Source: Bathymodiolus brooksi (taxonomy: Eukaryota; Mollusca; Bivalvia; Mytilida; Modiolidae). Taken from it: a DNA stretch of 64,000 nucleotides. The DNA is taken from the NCBI GenBank assembly GCA_963680875.1, contig OY804579.1, positions 81,147,095 to 81,211,094 on the forward strand, in the 5' to 3' direction. The translations under genes and the position numbers were made by a program. This document shows, piece by piece, positions 11,387 through 22,325 of the stretch; the stretch's first letter is position 1, and each line of letters starts with the position of its first letter. Under the pieces are notes generated by a model, which was given only the letters and a program-made list of their open reading frames with translations, had not been told where the DNA came from and did not search any database.

Positions 11387-12340
11387 AAACAAATTGGTTT
11401 TTTCGTTTGTTGTATACCGATACTTTGCAGGAATGATATGTGGTCTTCAAAAACAACATTCCTCTCTTCGTTCAGATTCAACATCCAATATGACCACCAC
11501 ATGACATAGTGGTTTCTGATAAGATGATGAATGAAGAAAATCTTGGAAACCAGGAAAGGGAGTGGGTCGAGTAACTGAAAACATGACACTTTTTCTTTTG
11601 GCCTACTATGAACAAAATGCAGACTAAGTTTGATTTGGTGGAGTTTAATCCTACCCATTGTTGAAAAATGAGCCGAGAATGTGGAATGTTCATTTCCATG
11701 CTTTGATACTCCTTTCATTTGGCCAATTCTTTTCATAAATGTTACAAAGTTAATATGCACAAAATTCAAACAAAGCTTCATATTTGGGATGTTGGCCTCA
11801 CTTGTTGTTTGATAAGACGCATATGACTGCCAAGGTATGACTCTATCAAACTTGATTTGTAGTGATTAAATAGCACATTGATTCAGTTGTGAAAAGTAAA
11901 AGGGAACACCTATTTGTATACTAGGTGAGCAATTCAGGCTCCTGGAAGCCTATGTTTGTTTTCTATAAGGTTGATTAATTGAGTTCAACAATTCACAACA
12001 AATGTAAAATTTTATGCATAAATGAGGGAAGAATACGATAAATGTGGCAGCAACTTTCACTGCCACTGGACAAGTATAGTAAATAAGGATTGGGACAATA
12101 ACAAAAAAGCATTGTGTAGCAGCTACAATGTATCTCTATTTCAAAATCTACAAAAGTGGTCTTTAACGTACAATAGTCGTGCCACTTTCAATACCCTATG
12201 GTGCTGTGTATCTTTGTGGACTGAACCACGGGGACTGTACACATCTGCTCAACCACATGTAAAAATAGGAACATCGTATATATTTCTATTGTGATATTGC
12301 TCATAAAATATGAAATTGAAGTCTTATACCTTTTAATACT
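11387..12340. other. Non-coding part of block B, no gene recognised
   Basis: Conserved in unit 2 at 62083-63071. A minus-strand frame at 11272-11781 (containing SCFQLLDPLPFLVSKIFFIHHL) is partly kept in unit 2, but the copies differ by amino-acid-changing substitutions and a shortened N-terminus, and part of it reads through a SINE. I do not recognise it and do not call it a gene. Confidence 0.5.
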
Positions 12341-12414
12341 CCCGTTTCCTCCACCAATAAAACTGACCGCTACGATAGAACGAAAATATTGGTGAAAGTG
12401 GCGTTAAACACCAT
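12341..12414 (+). mobile_element. SINE family S, 3' fragment
   Basis: Only the last 74 bp are present, from CCCGTTTCCTCCACCAATAAAACTGACC to GTGGCGTTAAACACCATCC. Paralogue at 63072-63144. Confidence 0.7.
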
Positions 12415-12542
12415 CCACCCCCATACACTTAAATTGTGCTAATAAAAAACTATAATAAACAACCAGTCCATGACATTGCCAATTGAATACGAAGGGAAAA
12501 TAATATTTATATTACACTACGATAGGAAAACATATTTGTTCG

Positions 12543-12554
12543 CTTGATGTACTT
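12543..12554 (+). repeat. 12-bp target-site duplication, left
   Basis: CTTGATGTACTT, repeated exactly at 18253-18264 on the far side of the non-LTR element. Confidence 0.9.
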
Positions 12555-12789
12555 AGTTTAAACATATTTTATTTGCCAATTAAACAGACAAAATGGATTA
12601 GACACAAGTTAAACAAACTTATGAAGTCTTCTCCAAATTACAATATGTTACAATAAAGAAGTACATAAAAGACATGCATTACTATATGTAGCACTAATAA
12701 CGAATCAATGATAAATATTCACAAACAGAAAGAAAAATAAAATTAAGATGGATTCATATGATGTGCATGTTCACCCAATTCAATTCCAG

Positions 12790-15700
12790 TTATACAATAA
12801 GGAATCTTTTTGAACATTTAATATAATCAAAAACATATTTAAATATAATACAATTTTGTTCATAAGTTAAATTATCATTGCCACATGTCAGAAATTCAAT
12901 ATCTAGAGTGTAGCAAGTTGTAACCCTGTTGATATTACCTATCAATATAGTTCTGGCTTGGATGTATATAGGACAATCCAAAAAGAAATGTTTTAAATTT
13001 TCAAGGGCTGCACCACATCGACAAGATGGGTCAGATACGATTCCAACTCGAAATAAATCAAAATTCAAAAGCGAAGCTGAATTTCTTAGCTGAGTTAAAA
13101 TAATATTTAATTTTCGAGGACCACAGAAAAAATGCTTAGGGACAGATTGATTTTCAGTTTCGTCGATTTTCTTTAATTCAGATTTGAATTTTGATAAAGT
13201 ATCAACGTTTCGAATATTGTTATTTAAACTATTCCACATTGTTATTGTGGAAGGGATAAAGGAATCACTAGTCGAAGACAGTCTACAGAAGGGTAAAATA
13301 ATATCATTCCCATTTCTCAACGGATACACTGACGTACGTTGTATGGTGGGGGGAATCAATGTACAAAGATAATTAGGGGTATTTTTATTAACTATATTAT
13401 AAAAAAGTTGAAGTTTCCTTCTCTTCCGTCTCGCAGATAATAATTCCCAACCTGTCTCTCTATATAAAATTTGAGTTTTGGTAAAAATAGGTAAGCCTGT
13501 AACAATTCTGGCAGCTTCCAGTTGAAGTTGTTCCAGTTTTTGTGAATTTCCAATCCCACAGTTATCCCATAGTTCACATGCATATTCAAAAAGTGGTCTA
13601 ATGTACACAAGATATAGTTTATCTAAATTAGTGCGACTAAGACGGTATTTCAATTTACGTAGAATGTTCAAATGTTTAGATACACTACTTTTAATATTAT
13701 CAACATGGTTATTCCACTTAGCATCATTGCTAAATGTAACACCTAAGTGTTTATGAGAAGTGGTAATGGGCACTGATTTTCCATTAAAAGAGAAATCAAG
13801 ATTCTCTGGAACGCTACGATTAGAGAAAATCATGATTTCTGTTTGTCAGGATTAAATGACATAAGCCATTTTTTGGACCATATATCCATTTCATTCAAAT
13901 CATGAGCAATAACATTTTTCAACTGCATTGTGTCCCGATTTGAATAACCAAACGAAGTGTCATCTGCAAATAGTCTGCTCAGTGATATAAGTTTGTCAGC
14001 AATATCATTTATATAGATATTAAATAAGAGAGGGCCAAGGACAGAGCCTTGTGGAACACCTGCAGATATTTCACAATATGCTGAAGAATTATTTTTAATA
14101 ACAACTTTTTGTCGTCTGGCTTTTAAATAACTTTTAAACCAATTAATTAAATTTCCAGTTATCCCATATGCTTTCAATTTTATGTAAAAGGCCTCGGTGC
14201 CAAACTTTATCAAATGCCTTAGAAAAGTCACAAAATACAAAACAATGTGCTTCCTTCTTCTCCAATGAATTTAAAATGCTATTATAAATTTCTAATAACT
14301 GATGTACTGTTGAATGCTTAGGAAGAAAACCGGATTGATATTCATATATAAGTTTATTTTGGTGGAGATAGTTATAAACATGTTTGTATATAACTCTCTC
14401 CATTATTTTCCCAATACAACTTATAAGCGATATAGGTCTGTAATTAGACGGCAATGAAGAATCCCCCTTTTTAAATACTGCAATAACATGAGCTAGTTTC
14501 CAGTTTGTCGGATATTTACTTTGGTGGAGTGATTTATTAAATATTATTTGCAAAGGCAATGCTATACTATTTGGACATAGTTTTAACATTTTATGGCTGA
14601 TGACATCCGGCCCCGATGCCTTATTTGGATGAAGAATTTGCATTATGTCAGAAATTTCTTGGATACTTACATTAATATCAGTTATATTATTATTTGTTTT
14701 CAGTTCGATATCGGGGAGGGGCGCATTTGCTTCATCCAATTTGGATATAAAACTAAAGTACTTGTTTAATAAATCACATTTTTCCTCGTCATCATAGGCG
14801 AACTCTTCTAAATTTTTATCATTAATTATGTTTTGAAGAGGGGGGAGATTACCAGATCCTTTATTTGACTTTAAAAGCATTTTCATAATTTTCCAATAAG
14901 TTTTATTATTTGATGCATTTTCAAGAATAATGTTATCTAAGTTGATTTCAAAATTTTCTTTTGCAATCTTTTTTAAATTATTTACCCTGTTTCTCTGTTT
15001 TTTATATTTACAAATATCTGAGTTTCTATGATATTTTAACATTACTTTACGAAGTCGGTCCCTGATACGTATTTCTTTCCGGACTTCACTGGTGAACCAC
15101 GGTTTGTCATTATATCTAACAATAACTGTCTTGGTTGGAATACACTCCCTTGCCAATTCGAGAAATGTTTTGGTAAATTGATTACACATGTCATCTACAT
15201 CATCAAATTGACAGAGGAGGGTTATCCAGTCAACTATTTCTAGTTTTTCAATAAATTTTTGTTTATCAACTTTATCATATAACCAGACTTCCCGTTTGAA
15301 TGAAACAGAAACACTCTTTGGACATTGTAAAAAAGCCACAGAGGCATCGTGATCACTAATTTCTGATGGTATTTTTAAAACATCAGAATATATATAATTC
15401 ATAGTATCACTAATAATAATAGGATCAAGTAAAGTATTACTATGCGCTGTAATTCTTGTGGGTTTACTGATAATATTTACTAAGTTAAACAACATCATAG
15501 TTTCTATTAATTTATCATTATTAGCTATAAATAAGTCGGAATTCAAATCACCCAAAATCACAATATTATCGTTTACCTGGTAACCCATCCCTATTGCATG
15601 ATTTAATCGTGTCCAGTATTCATTGTCCGTCCATTCAGGTCGATAAGTGTTACACAAAAGGAAGGTTTGACCTCTAGCTCGCACTTTTACCCAGATAGTT

Positions 15701-16269
15701 TCGTCAGTGTCGTTTTCTAAGTCAGTTACACGTTCAACAAATATATCATCTTTAAAATAAATGAGAAGTCCACCGCCTGAGTTATTACGATCCTTTCTGA
15801 TGAAGGTTTTTGAAAAGAAATCAAGTGATAAATCATCGTTATTTATATTCACATCTAAATGGGATTCTGTGACGCAAAGTATATCATATTCATCTGCGAA
15901 ATTTTGGAGAAAGTGTAATTTGTTTCTAACACTTCTAATGTTTATATTGCATATGGAAATATATTTATCTACATTATTATTGGTAATGTTCACCGGTGGA
16001 TTCGAATTATACGTACCAGGACCAGGATGTGTTTCTACATCACCTATAATTAGGATAAATTGTAATATATATAACAGGAAAACTATATTAATTTCCGGAA
16101 TCGTACTCTGCAGAAGAAACAGAGATAAGACAAGAGCTGAACACTGTAAGTTAATTAATATAATTTGTTGATATGATTCTGCCCGAAAATTTACCAGTCC
16201 ATACAGACACCTTTTCTTAGTATTAAACAGTCCAATGGCCGCCCTGTAATCCTCTATACTATTACCCAT
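12790..16269 (-). pseudogene. Non-LTR retrotransposon ORF2 (endonuclease-RT), two frameshifts
   Basis: Three consecutive minus-strand frames (16269-14143, 14240-13830, 13833-12790) make one polyprotein of about 1150 residues. From the N-terminus: hydrophobic segment at residues 46-75; 2A-like GDVETHPGP at 76-84; endonuclease with NIRSVRNK, CVTESHLD, GDLNSD and SDHD; RT with YRPISLIS, FCDFSKAFDKVWH, GVPQGSVLGPLLF and the catalytic FADD; thumb; and a C-terminal CRCG...HFFLDC motif. The first shift is one extra base in the A/T run near 14177-14181, the second a missing base near 13841-13843. Apart from these the frame is clean and all catalytic motifs are present, so the element decayed recently. 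Its role in life is target-primed reverse transcription of its own RNA. Confidence 0.9.
16018..16044 (-). other. 2A-like ribosome-skipping motif in ORF2 leader
   Basis: Encodes GDVETHPGP at residues 76-84 of ORF2, just after a hydrophobic stretch. The known 2A consensus is D(V/I)ExNPGP; here N is replaced by H (codon CAT). 2A sequences near the N-terminus of ORF2 are established for some CR1-type and trypanosome non-LTR elements, some doubling as signal sequences. Whether the H variant still skips is unknown. Confidence 0.75.
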
Positions 16270-17737
16270 TTGGATTTAGCATTTCAGGGATAAAATCAGT
16301 ACGACCATTGCTACATTTCAATATTGTTTGAACACTCACATCTATGAATCCACTTAAAACATTAGAACATATATACATATTATAACACAAGAAACAAATT
16401 AAATATATGTAAAAGTACTCACAATGGTATGAATGAGACCAAATTTGCATGTGGAGAAATTTGTTTCACAGATGTCAAATGGGATCTTTATTTACGACCC
16501 ATGATTAATAGACAGAAAATAATTTTTAGTATACGTCATTTGTAAAAAAAAAATGACAAAAATAAATATTTGAAATCAATTTGATAATTTTTTAATTCGT
16601 TGTACATAATATTTTTTGTAAATAAAACATTGCAGCAATTAGAACCGAGATGTCTGTACTCCAAAGTATATTTGTTTTTTCTATAATTATATGGTATCCC
16701 AAGTAGACTAAAATATATATTATAATATTTAGAAAAATATTGAGATAAATATCCCACACAAAGGAAAAAAAAAAACAAACACAACAATAATTTCATATAA
16801 TAAGTCACTCAACAAACAAAAATATCTTTTATCAAATGTACAATACAGGTTAAGGATTATGTGCTCCATTCATATACAAGGTTAAAAAAAAAAAAAAAAA
16901 AAAAATAAAAAAAAATCGTATAAATTCACTGGCTTTGCTGCAGCTGAGATCAGATTTAAATTTGCATGGTACCATTATAGGCTTATGTAAGTGATTCAAG
17001 ACTTTATTCTTTACATGAGAATCTTCTTAAAAAGATATTGGAAAAAAAAAAAAAAAACAACAACAAAAAACAGAAAAAAACCAACATTTTTTTTCTACAG
17101 CAAGTCGAACAAACCCTCACACTTTGTACAATCATTAGACATGCGTACTTCAATACTTTCATTACAAAAGGTTATTTATATTTTGAAGCAGTTAATCATA
17201 AGGCATGGATATTGTTTACAAAAATACTGTAACTGAGAAAGGGCATTCAAAATAAATGTAAAAAAGGCAGTAACAATAATTGATATTAATCGACCAACAC
17301 AATACTATATCAATAATACAATGGGTATTATTTGAATATATAAGCACTTTAATCTTAATAAATGTTTCGGATTCCCTAATGGAACCTTGAAAAGTACAAT
17401 TTTGAGAAGCTCCCTGTTGTTTTACAAACCAATGATAAATTTTCTGGGAAGATTTGATTGGACATAGCATAATATTGTAAAGGGGCATATGAAGGTATGA
17501 CAACATGTTGACAATTTTAACAGAATGCAAATATGTAACATTAAAATAATTGCCATATATAATAAGTTATATGTAACTATATCATTAATGCTGAACACAT
17601 CATGTATTAATATATATAAGAAAAACCTGACAATTTTCTTTACACTAACACAATATAAACCTTGCAAAAAAAATCTACATCTATGAAAAATGTATAATTG
17701 AGTATATAAGCAGTTTATTTTTGTTTTAATTCAATAG
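16270..17737. other. Long AT-rich inter-ORF stretch of the non-LTR element
   Basis: Between the ORF1 stop and the ORF2 start. It carries an A-rich run at 16885-16913 and another at 17041-17090 (plus strand), with no recognisable coding sequence. The two A-runs could mark nested insertions that lengthened a normally short spacer, but I could not find target duplications. Confidence 0.5.
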
Positions 17738-18252
17738 TTAATGATAAATTTCAGTGTCACTTGTTTGTGAAGCTGTTTGCTCATGTACTGAACATTCAAT
17801 GTTTTCTATGTCATCAAAGTTTGTAACTAATTGTTTTCTGCTAGTTTCAAGTTTTTTCACATATATTCGGCCATCAGAGGTCCAGTAAGTGTATATTTGA
17901 CGATGGAATTTGAGTTGGGAAAGTCGTTTCACTAGTTCAGTCCTGTATTTTGTCAGATTCTCAGTAATAAAGACACCATCTTGGTCACCTTTGAGGGATT
18001 TCTTGTTGGTGTACACACTGTTTCTGGTCCTATAAGACAGAAATCTCACAATGACTTGTGATTTTCCCTTGTTTACTTTGCCTATCACATGGGATCTGCC
18101 TATGTCAGTTTTGATGATGTCTAAACCAAGCTTAGTATTGCATACTTGTAATACCAGGTCATCAGTGTCTACAGGATGAATAATTTTCCCCCTTTGATCT
18201 ACTGGGACTTTAATATTGTGGAATCTAAGGCTTGTTCTCCTTGAATATTGTT
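17738..18252 (-). pseudogene. Non-LTR retrotransposon ORF1, 5' truncated
   Basis: The minus-strand frame is open from the element's 5' boundary (18252) to a stop at 17738, about 171 codons without a start. It contains HNIKVPVDQRGKIIHPV, LGLDIIKTDIGRSHVIGK and the GVFITENLTKYRTELVKRL / YTYWTSDGRIYVK text familiar from ORF1 proteins of CR1- and jockey-like elements, thought to bind the element RNA. A GTG at 18088 is not the start; the upstream codons are in frame and plausible. Truncation at 18252 matches incomplete reverse transcription at insertion. Confidence 0.75.
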
Positions 18253-18264
18253 CTTGATGTACTT
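18253..18264 (+). repeat. 12-bp target-site duplication, right
   Basis: CTTGATGTACTT, followed by TGCTGACAAATGACC, which continues block B. Confidence 0.9.
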
Positions 18265-18372
18265 TGCTGACAAATGACCAGGGTTGCTCCTTGTACCAAT
18301 GTTTCCAGACACAAAAGAGTTGGTATCAGCAGGGTAATTATCCTATAGTGAAAACAACGTACTTATGTTATT

Positions 18373-18378
18373 TTTATT
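18373..18378 (-). promoter_or_regulatory. Candidate polyadenylation signal AATAAA
   Basis: AATAAA on the minus strand, 114 nt after the stop of the cytoplasmic-tail exon and just before block B resumes. Position and strand suit a 3' UTR signal for that transcript. Confidence 0.45.
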
Positions 18379-18491
18379 TAGTTCCAAATTAATCTACCAT
18401 AATATACAAAATGTTCATGATATATCTGTACAAAACAACTGAAGAATATTGAAGCCATAAACACTATGGCCCCGACAAGCTATTGTAAATG

Positions 18492-18695
18492 TTAATCAAT
18501 TTGTTCTAGTTGGATCTCTTCATATATATCATGAGATAATTCTTCCATGCCAACAATGTCGTGATGCTGATCACAGGCTTCTACATAACCGTCACAGTCT
18601 TCTTGTCGATGAATATCGACACGTGGTAATGTTGCAGCGTGTTTGTTAGTGATGTGCTTGTTGGAAGAACGTTGACGAATCGCTTGCTTGATCTT
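18492..18695 (-). CDS. Terminal exon: cytoplasmic tail with YEEI motif
   Basis: Minus strand: acceptor TATTTGATTTCAG, then 67 codons and TAA, entry phase 0, matching the phase-0 donor of the transmembrane exon at 19642. The peptide starts KIKQAIRQRSSNK, a basic juxtamembrane segment fitting the positive-inside rule after the helix. It holds two tyrosines in acidic context: DCDGYVEAC and SHDIYEEIQLEQID. YEEI is the classical ligand type for Src-family SH2 domains when phosphorylated; the strict ITIM spacing is not met. I infer a signalling tail for a type I membrane receptor. AATAAA follows 114 nt downstream. Confidence 0.65.
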   Translation of the reverse strand, partial: KIKQAIRQRSSNKHITNKHAATLPRVDIHRQEDCDGYVEACDQHHDIVGMEELSHDIYEEIQLEQID

Positions 18696-18770
18696 CTGAA
18701 ATCAAATATAATACAAAGTGACTTTATTGCACTATTATTTGTTCGGAAGAAAGTGTCATTGCATAATTAT

Positions 18771-18792
18771 GAGTGAGTGAGTGAGTGAGTGG
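18771..18792 (+). repeat. (TGAG)n microsatellite
   Basis: Six GAGT units followed by GGTTGTTGTTTAACATCAACTCGAC. The repeat joined to a GTTTAAC-like body resembles molluscan retroposon tails. Confidence 0.55.
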
Positions 18793-18884
18793 TTGTTGTT
18801 TAACATCAACTCGACAATTTTTCAGCTATATTATGGCGAAAAAAAGGATAATTTTCAATAAGATGATGATGAGGTTCGTTTTAT

Positions 18885-19215
18885 ACTAGATTAACATGCT
18901 TAATTGTATTTATTTTAGAGTGCCACTTCACTGAAACAACAATCCGCGGATATACATGTCGGTCCACTCGGACACATTATCTTGATTCCGAGCCTACCAA
19001 GCATGTCTATGACTTTCCTACTTGAGTATTTGAGATTTTTCAGCATATACATTGGATTATCCGTTAAGCTTCGGTTAAGCACATGCATGTACCTGAACAG
19101 TTATAATGATTCGATGATCATGATGAATTTGCCACTCATGTCATTTTTTCTTTTAGCCATTGTATTTTTGTCATTCTTCGATTTATTGCATCTGATTACT
19201 CCGTTGGTTTCTTCA
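18885..19215 (+). repeat. Degenerate repeat family V split by about 200 bp
   Basis: The V head (ACTAGATTAACATG...GTGCCACT) is at 18885-18932 and the V end (TTTTAGCCATTGTATTTTTGTCATTCTTCG...TCTTCAAACTG) at 19137-19215, with unrelated sequence between. The open frame across it is a by-product of the repeat. Confidence 0.5.
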
Positions 19216-19325
19216 AACTGTTTTAACTTCACTACTAACACTATATACACATTGGTAATGCAACGGATATTTAAGCGAAGACTTAGCGAAGGGTGTCGTT
19301 CGTGAAATCTGTCACGTTTGTTACA

Positions 19326-19429
<104 letters not shown>

Positions 19430-19641
19430 ATCTACTGTTCCATTGATGAAACCCGTTGTGCGTAACGACTAAACCGTTTTACACTAATTAATATAGTGGT
19501 GATTTTAATAAATACTCTTGAAAAAAGTTGGTCATAAATTCACTAAATACATTTATCATGAAATGAAATAATACAGAACAAATGGGGGTAGTGAACATTT
19601 CTTTAAAAAAACCTATAATATTATATATTTAATATAGCTAC

Positions 19642-19715
19642 CTTTATACGACAATAAGCTATCATGACTACGATACTTAACACCAGTAATACGACATTTA
19701 CAACTATAAGCACTA
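19642..19715 (-). CDS. Transmembrane-helix exon
   Basis: Minus strand: acceptor TTTATTTATTTTTTGCAG, 74 bases (2 + 24 codons), donor AAAG/GTAGCT. Entry is phase 1 and exit phase 0, so it joins upstream phase-1 exons to the phase-0 tail exon at 18695. It encodes VLIVVNVVLLVLSIVVMIA followed by YCRIK: a single strongly hydrophobic helix with a basic stop-transfer end. This is the expected gene structure for a type I receptor. Confidence 0.7.
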
Positions 19716-19787
19716 CTGCAAAAAATAAATAAACGTAATTAGGATAAACTTGCAATACCATAATACAAAAGGTACAATAGCAGGGCA

Positions 19788-20033
19788 GTCGAGGGCGTGA
19801 TCGTATGGTAGCTGGATTTACAACTACCTGTGCAATCATTGCCTATGACCACTAAAGTTTTGAGTTCGAACCTCGTTCATGACGAGGTATACTCGATACA
19901 ACTTTATGTGATGAAGCTTATCAGTGACTTGCGACAGGTCAGTGGTTTTCTCAGGCATTCCAGTTTCCTCCACTAAAAAAACTGACAGCCACGATATAGC
20001 TGAATATTATTGAAAGTGACGTTAAATATCATA
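19788..20033 (+). mobile_element. SINE family S, plus strand
   Basis: Full length, with B-box-like GAGTTCGAACCTCGTTC. The end reads GTTAAATATCATAACCCTAACCCTAACC, a short telomere-like run grown from the SINE tail. It sits about 70 bp behind the acceptor of the transmembrane exon, in the intron. Confidence 0.8.
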
Positions 20034-20441
20034 ACCCTAACCCTAACCTCTATTATTATATAGGTAAAACACACGATAAAACAACAACAAAAACACCAAA
20101 CAAGTTATCTGAATATCATGTCCCAATTTACAAATTCAGTATTTGAAAGAAATAGTTCTAATCATCTACCATCAATAATAAGAAAATTCCTGTGAAGGAG
20201 TCAGAATTGTCTGCTATACATTTAGTGTCCCTATAAAGGGACATAATCATCACATGTTCCTAAGGAGAAGTCACGCCCTTCGTCAAGCCCTTCATCTAGC
20301 CATAGGTGGCATTTCAATAATAAAATCATAAAAACAAATGAGTCATTATCCCAGAAATTCTGCATGTATTGTTGGTTTACATTTTCAGCCATCTTATTTC
20401 TTTTCAATATGTCAGTTGTTTTCAGTTATATAGTCCCACCT

Positions 20442-20442
<1 letters not shown>

Positions 20443-20481
<39 letters not shown>

Positions 20482-20487
20482 TGTGTG
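20443..20487 (+). repeat. (GT)n microsatellite
   Basis: GT dinucleotides with one TATG interruption, inside the local duplication; the paralogous tract at 21702-21726 is shorter (ATATAT then GTGTGT). Confidence 0.95.
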
Positions 20488-20653
20488 TAAAAAAGGGGAA
20501 GTTTTAGAAGTGGACTGCAAAGTGAGGGGAGCAAGTATTCGGTGTGGTTTGGAAGCGGGGGATGGGGAGGCAGTATTGGGTGGGGGTGGTGGAACAAGTT
20601 TTCAGTACTATCAAGGAAAGCAAAAAAACATAAAAAATATACCCTTATTATAC

Positions 20654-20932
20654 CATTGTCTGATTGAACAATAATTTATTTTGCTTCCATGCTAGCAAAT
20701 TCAGTTATTTCTTCAATTTTGGCTCTCAGAAGTAGTTGCACCCTTAACCCCTGTCTCCAAAACCCCTGTTTGTGTGTCTGGTCGTGTACACTCGTTATGT
20801 CATTAAGTATATATTTGATGTACCCTTATCTACCTGGTTTACTGTTTTTATCATTTGTGGTTTGTTGTAAACTAGCATCGTTGTCAATAGTAACTGGAGT
20901 CGCCGTATCTTGTAACGAAGTCAAACCTGATT
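20654..20932 (-). pseudogene. Decayed duplicate of the 21890-22156 exon
   Basis: On the minus strand the acceptor (GTATTCCAG/AATCAGG) and donor (AATG/GTATAATAAGG) are both preserved, but the frame carries in-frame stops (GGTAGATAAGGG and AAAATAAATT) and a net 12-base expansion in the middle. The N-terminal residues (SGLTSLQDTATPVTIDNDA) still match the intact exon. Either this copy is skipped, or including it would truncate the protein. Confidence 0.65.
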
Positions 20933-21119
20933 CTGGAATACAAATACAAAATGTAGAATGAAAGCAAGAAATACTACACTAGCAGAACAGTTCCAAAATC
21001 TAATCTTAAAATCGTAGAGGTAAATTATATATCCCTAGCACACATTATACATGACCATTCGCCTTCCTTTCTTGGTATAAACACTTCAAATAAAATGGGC
21101 AGAGTTGAGCTAGTTTTAT

Positions 21120-21695
21120 GTGCCCAAAAAATATCATGTCCCAATTTACAAATTCAGTATTAGAAAGAAATAGTTCTAATCATCTAACTTAATGTCGTGA
21201 CAATTAGTTAATACCCAGAAAAATAACACGTAATGGTCGGTTTAGTTAGGAAAGGGAACAACAAAAGTAGAAGAAAGTGTCTCCATTAATATCCATCTGA
21301 CTTCTTAAATATTAAAGTATACCAAGCAATAACAAGACACGTGAGACGCACTACCACCAATATAAAGAACATTCCTGTGAAGGAGTCCGAATTGTCTATT
21401 ACACATTTAGTGTTCACTATGAAGGGACATAATCATCACAGGTTCCTAAGGAGAAGTAACACCCTTCGTCAAGCCATAGGTGGTATTTCAATAATAACAT
21501 CATAAAATCAAATGAGTTATTATTCCAGAAATTCTGCATGTATTATTGGTTTTCATTTTCAGCCATCTTGTTTCTTTTCAAAATGTCAATTGTTTTCAGT
21601 TTGCATAGTCCCAACTATCGTTTAAGTTTTGACTTCTAACCATTAATCAGCATTGACAACATATGTTTGCAGAGGAGTAGGATTGGACCAGACAG

Positions 21696-21726
<31 letters not shown>

Positions 21727-22325
21727 AAAAGATGGGAGGTTTTAGGAGTGGACTGCAAATTGAGGGGAGGAAGTTTTCGGTGTAGTTTGGAAGCGGGAGA
21801 TGAGGAGGCAGTACTGGGTTGGGATGGTGGAACAAAATTTTAATACTATCAAACAAACAAAACAAAAAAGAATAATACCCTTATTATACCATTGTCTGAT
21901 TGGACAATAATATATTGTGCTTCCATAGCTTTTTCTTCAATTTGTGCTCTAAAAAGCAGTTGCCCCCTTTCCCCCGGCCGCAACACCCTTAATTGTGTGT
22001 CTGGTCCATGTACACTCGTTATTTCATTAAGTTTATCTTTGATGTACCCCAATATACATGGCTTACTGCTTTTAACATTTGTGGTTGGTCGTATACCAGC
22101 ATCGTTGTCAATAATAACTGGTGTCGCCGTATCTTTCAACGTAGTCAAACCTGATTCTGCAATAGAATGAAAGCACAAAATACTACACTAGCTGAACAGT
22201 TCCAAAATCTAATCTAAGAATTGTAGAGGATAAATCTATACCCCTAACACACATATACATGACCACTCGCCTTCCTTGCTTGGTATAAATACTTCAAATA
22301 AAATGGGCGGAGTTGGGCTAGTTTT
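21120..22325. repeat. Local direct duplication, unit 2
   Basis: Partner of 20100-21110, holding the intact exon version. Several indels distinguish the units, and the GT tract differs in length. Confidence 0.85.
21890..22156 (-). CDS. Putative 267-nt phase 1-1 exon (juxtamembrane module)
   Basis: Minus strand: acceptor CATTCTATTGCAG, 2 + 88 codons + 1 base all open, donor AATG/GTATAA. Both borders are phase 1, so it can sit between the lectin-like exon at 24224 and the transmembrane exon at 19642. The peptide starts SGLTTLKDTATPVIIDNDAG and contains CILGYIKDKLNEI, an arginine/glycine-rich LRVLRPGERGQLLFRA, and an acidic end with EEKAMEAQ. I do not recognise a domain. It precedes the transmembrane segment, so it would be extracellular, near the membrane. 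Confidence 0.55.

Larger units (their letters stand above)
6285..12554. repeat. Segmental duplication block B, copy 1
   Basis: Matches 47313-49140 and 58389-63283, starting at TTTTTGCAGTTTTGAAAAAAGAGG in both. It continues beyond the inserted non-LTR element at 18253-18310, where GACAAATGACCAG...TTGTACCAATGTTTCCAGAC matches 63289-63330. This copy is the empty site for the LTR retrotransposon in copy 2 and for a 0.5 kb repeat at 59814-60312. Confidence 0.9.
12555..18252 (-). mobile_element. Non-LTR retrotransposon (CR1/jockey-like), inserted in unit 1
   Basis: A 5698-bp insertion bounded by the 12-bp direct repeat CTTGATGTACTT at 12543-12554 and 18253-18264. In unit 2 the pre-insertion sequence is seen uninterrupted near 63273-63290 (CTTTATGTATTTTGCTG, two differences in the target). 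The element reads on the minus strand: a 5' truncated ORF1 (17738-18252), an unusually long 1.47 kb inter-ORF stretch, ORF2 (12790-16269, two frameshifts), and a 235-bp 3' UTR ending AATAAAATATGTTTAAACT without a poly(A) tail. ORF2 has an apurinic-type endonuclease, RT and a C-terminal zinc-binding region. The clade is suggested by domain order and the 2A-like leader, not by a tree. Confidence 0.88.
20100..21110. repeat. Local direct duplication, unit 1
   Basis: Matches about 21120-22325 in order: ATCATGTCCCAATTTACAAATTCAGTATT, CATTCCTGTGAAGGAGTC, GGGACATAATCATCAC, CCAGAAATTCTGCATGTATTRTTGG, a GT microsatellite, an exon-like region, then ACTTCAAATAAAATGGGC and GAGTTGRGCTAGTTTTATGTGCCCAAA. It duplicates an exon with its flanking intron. 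This unit's exon has decayed. Confidence 0.85.

Noticed and set aside
11272..11781. 169-codon minus-strand frame
   Set aside because: Part reads through a SINE; the paralogue at 62071-62355 is shortened and differs by many replacement changes.
20016..20048. Telomeric repeat (CCCTAA)n
   Set aside because: Only two to three units continuing a SINE end; not interstitial telomere sequence of any length.
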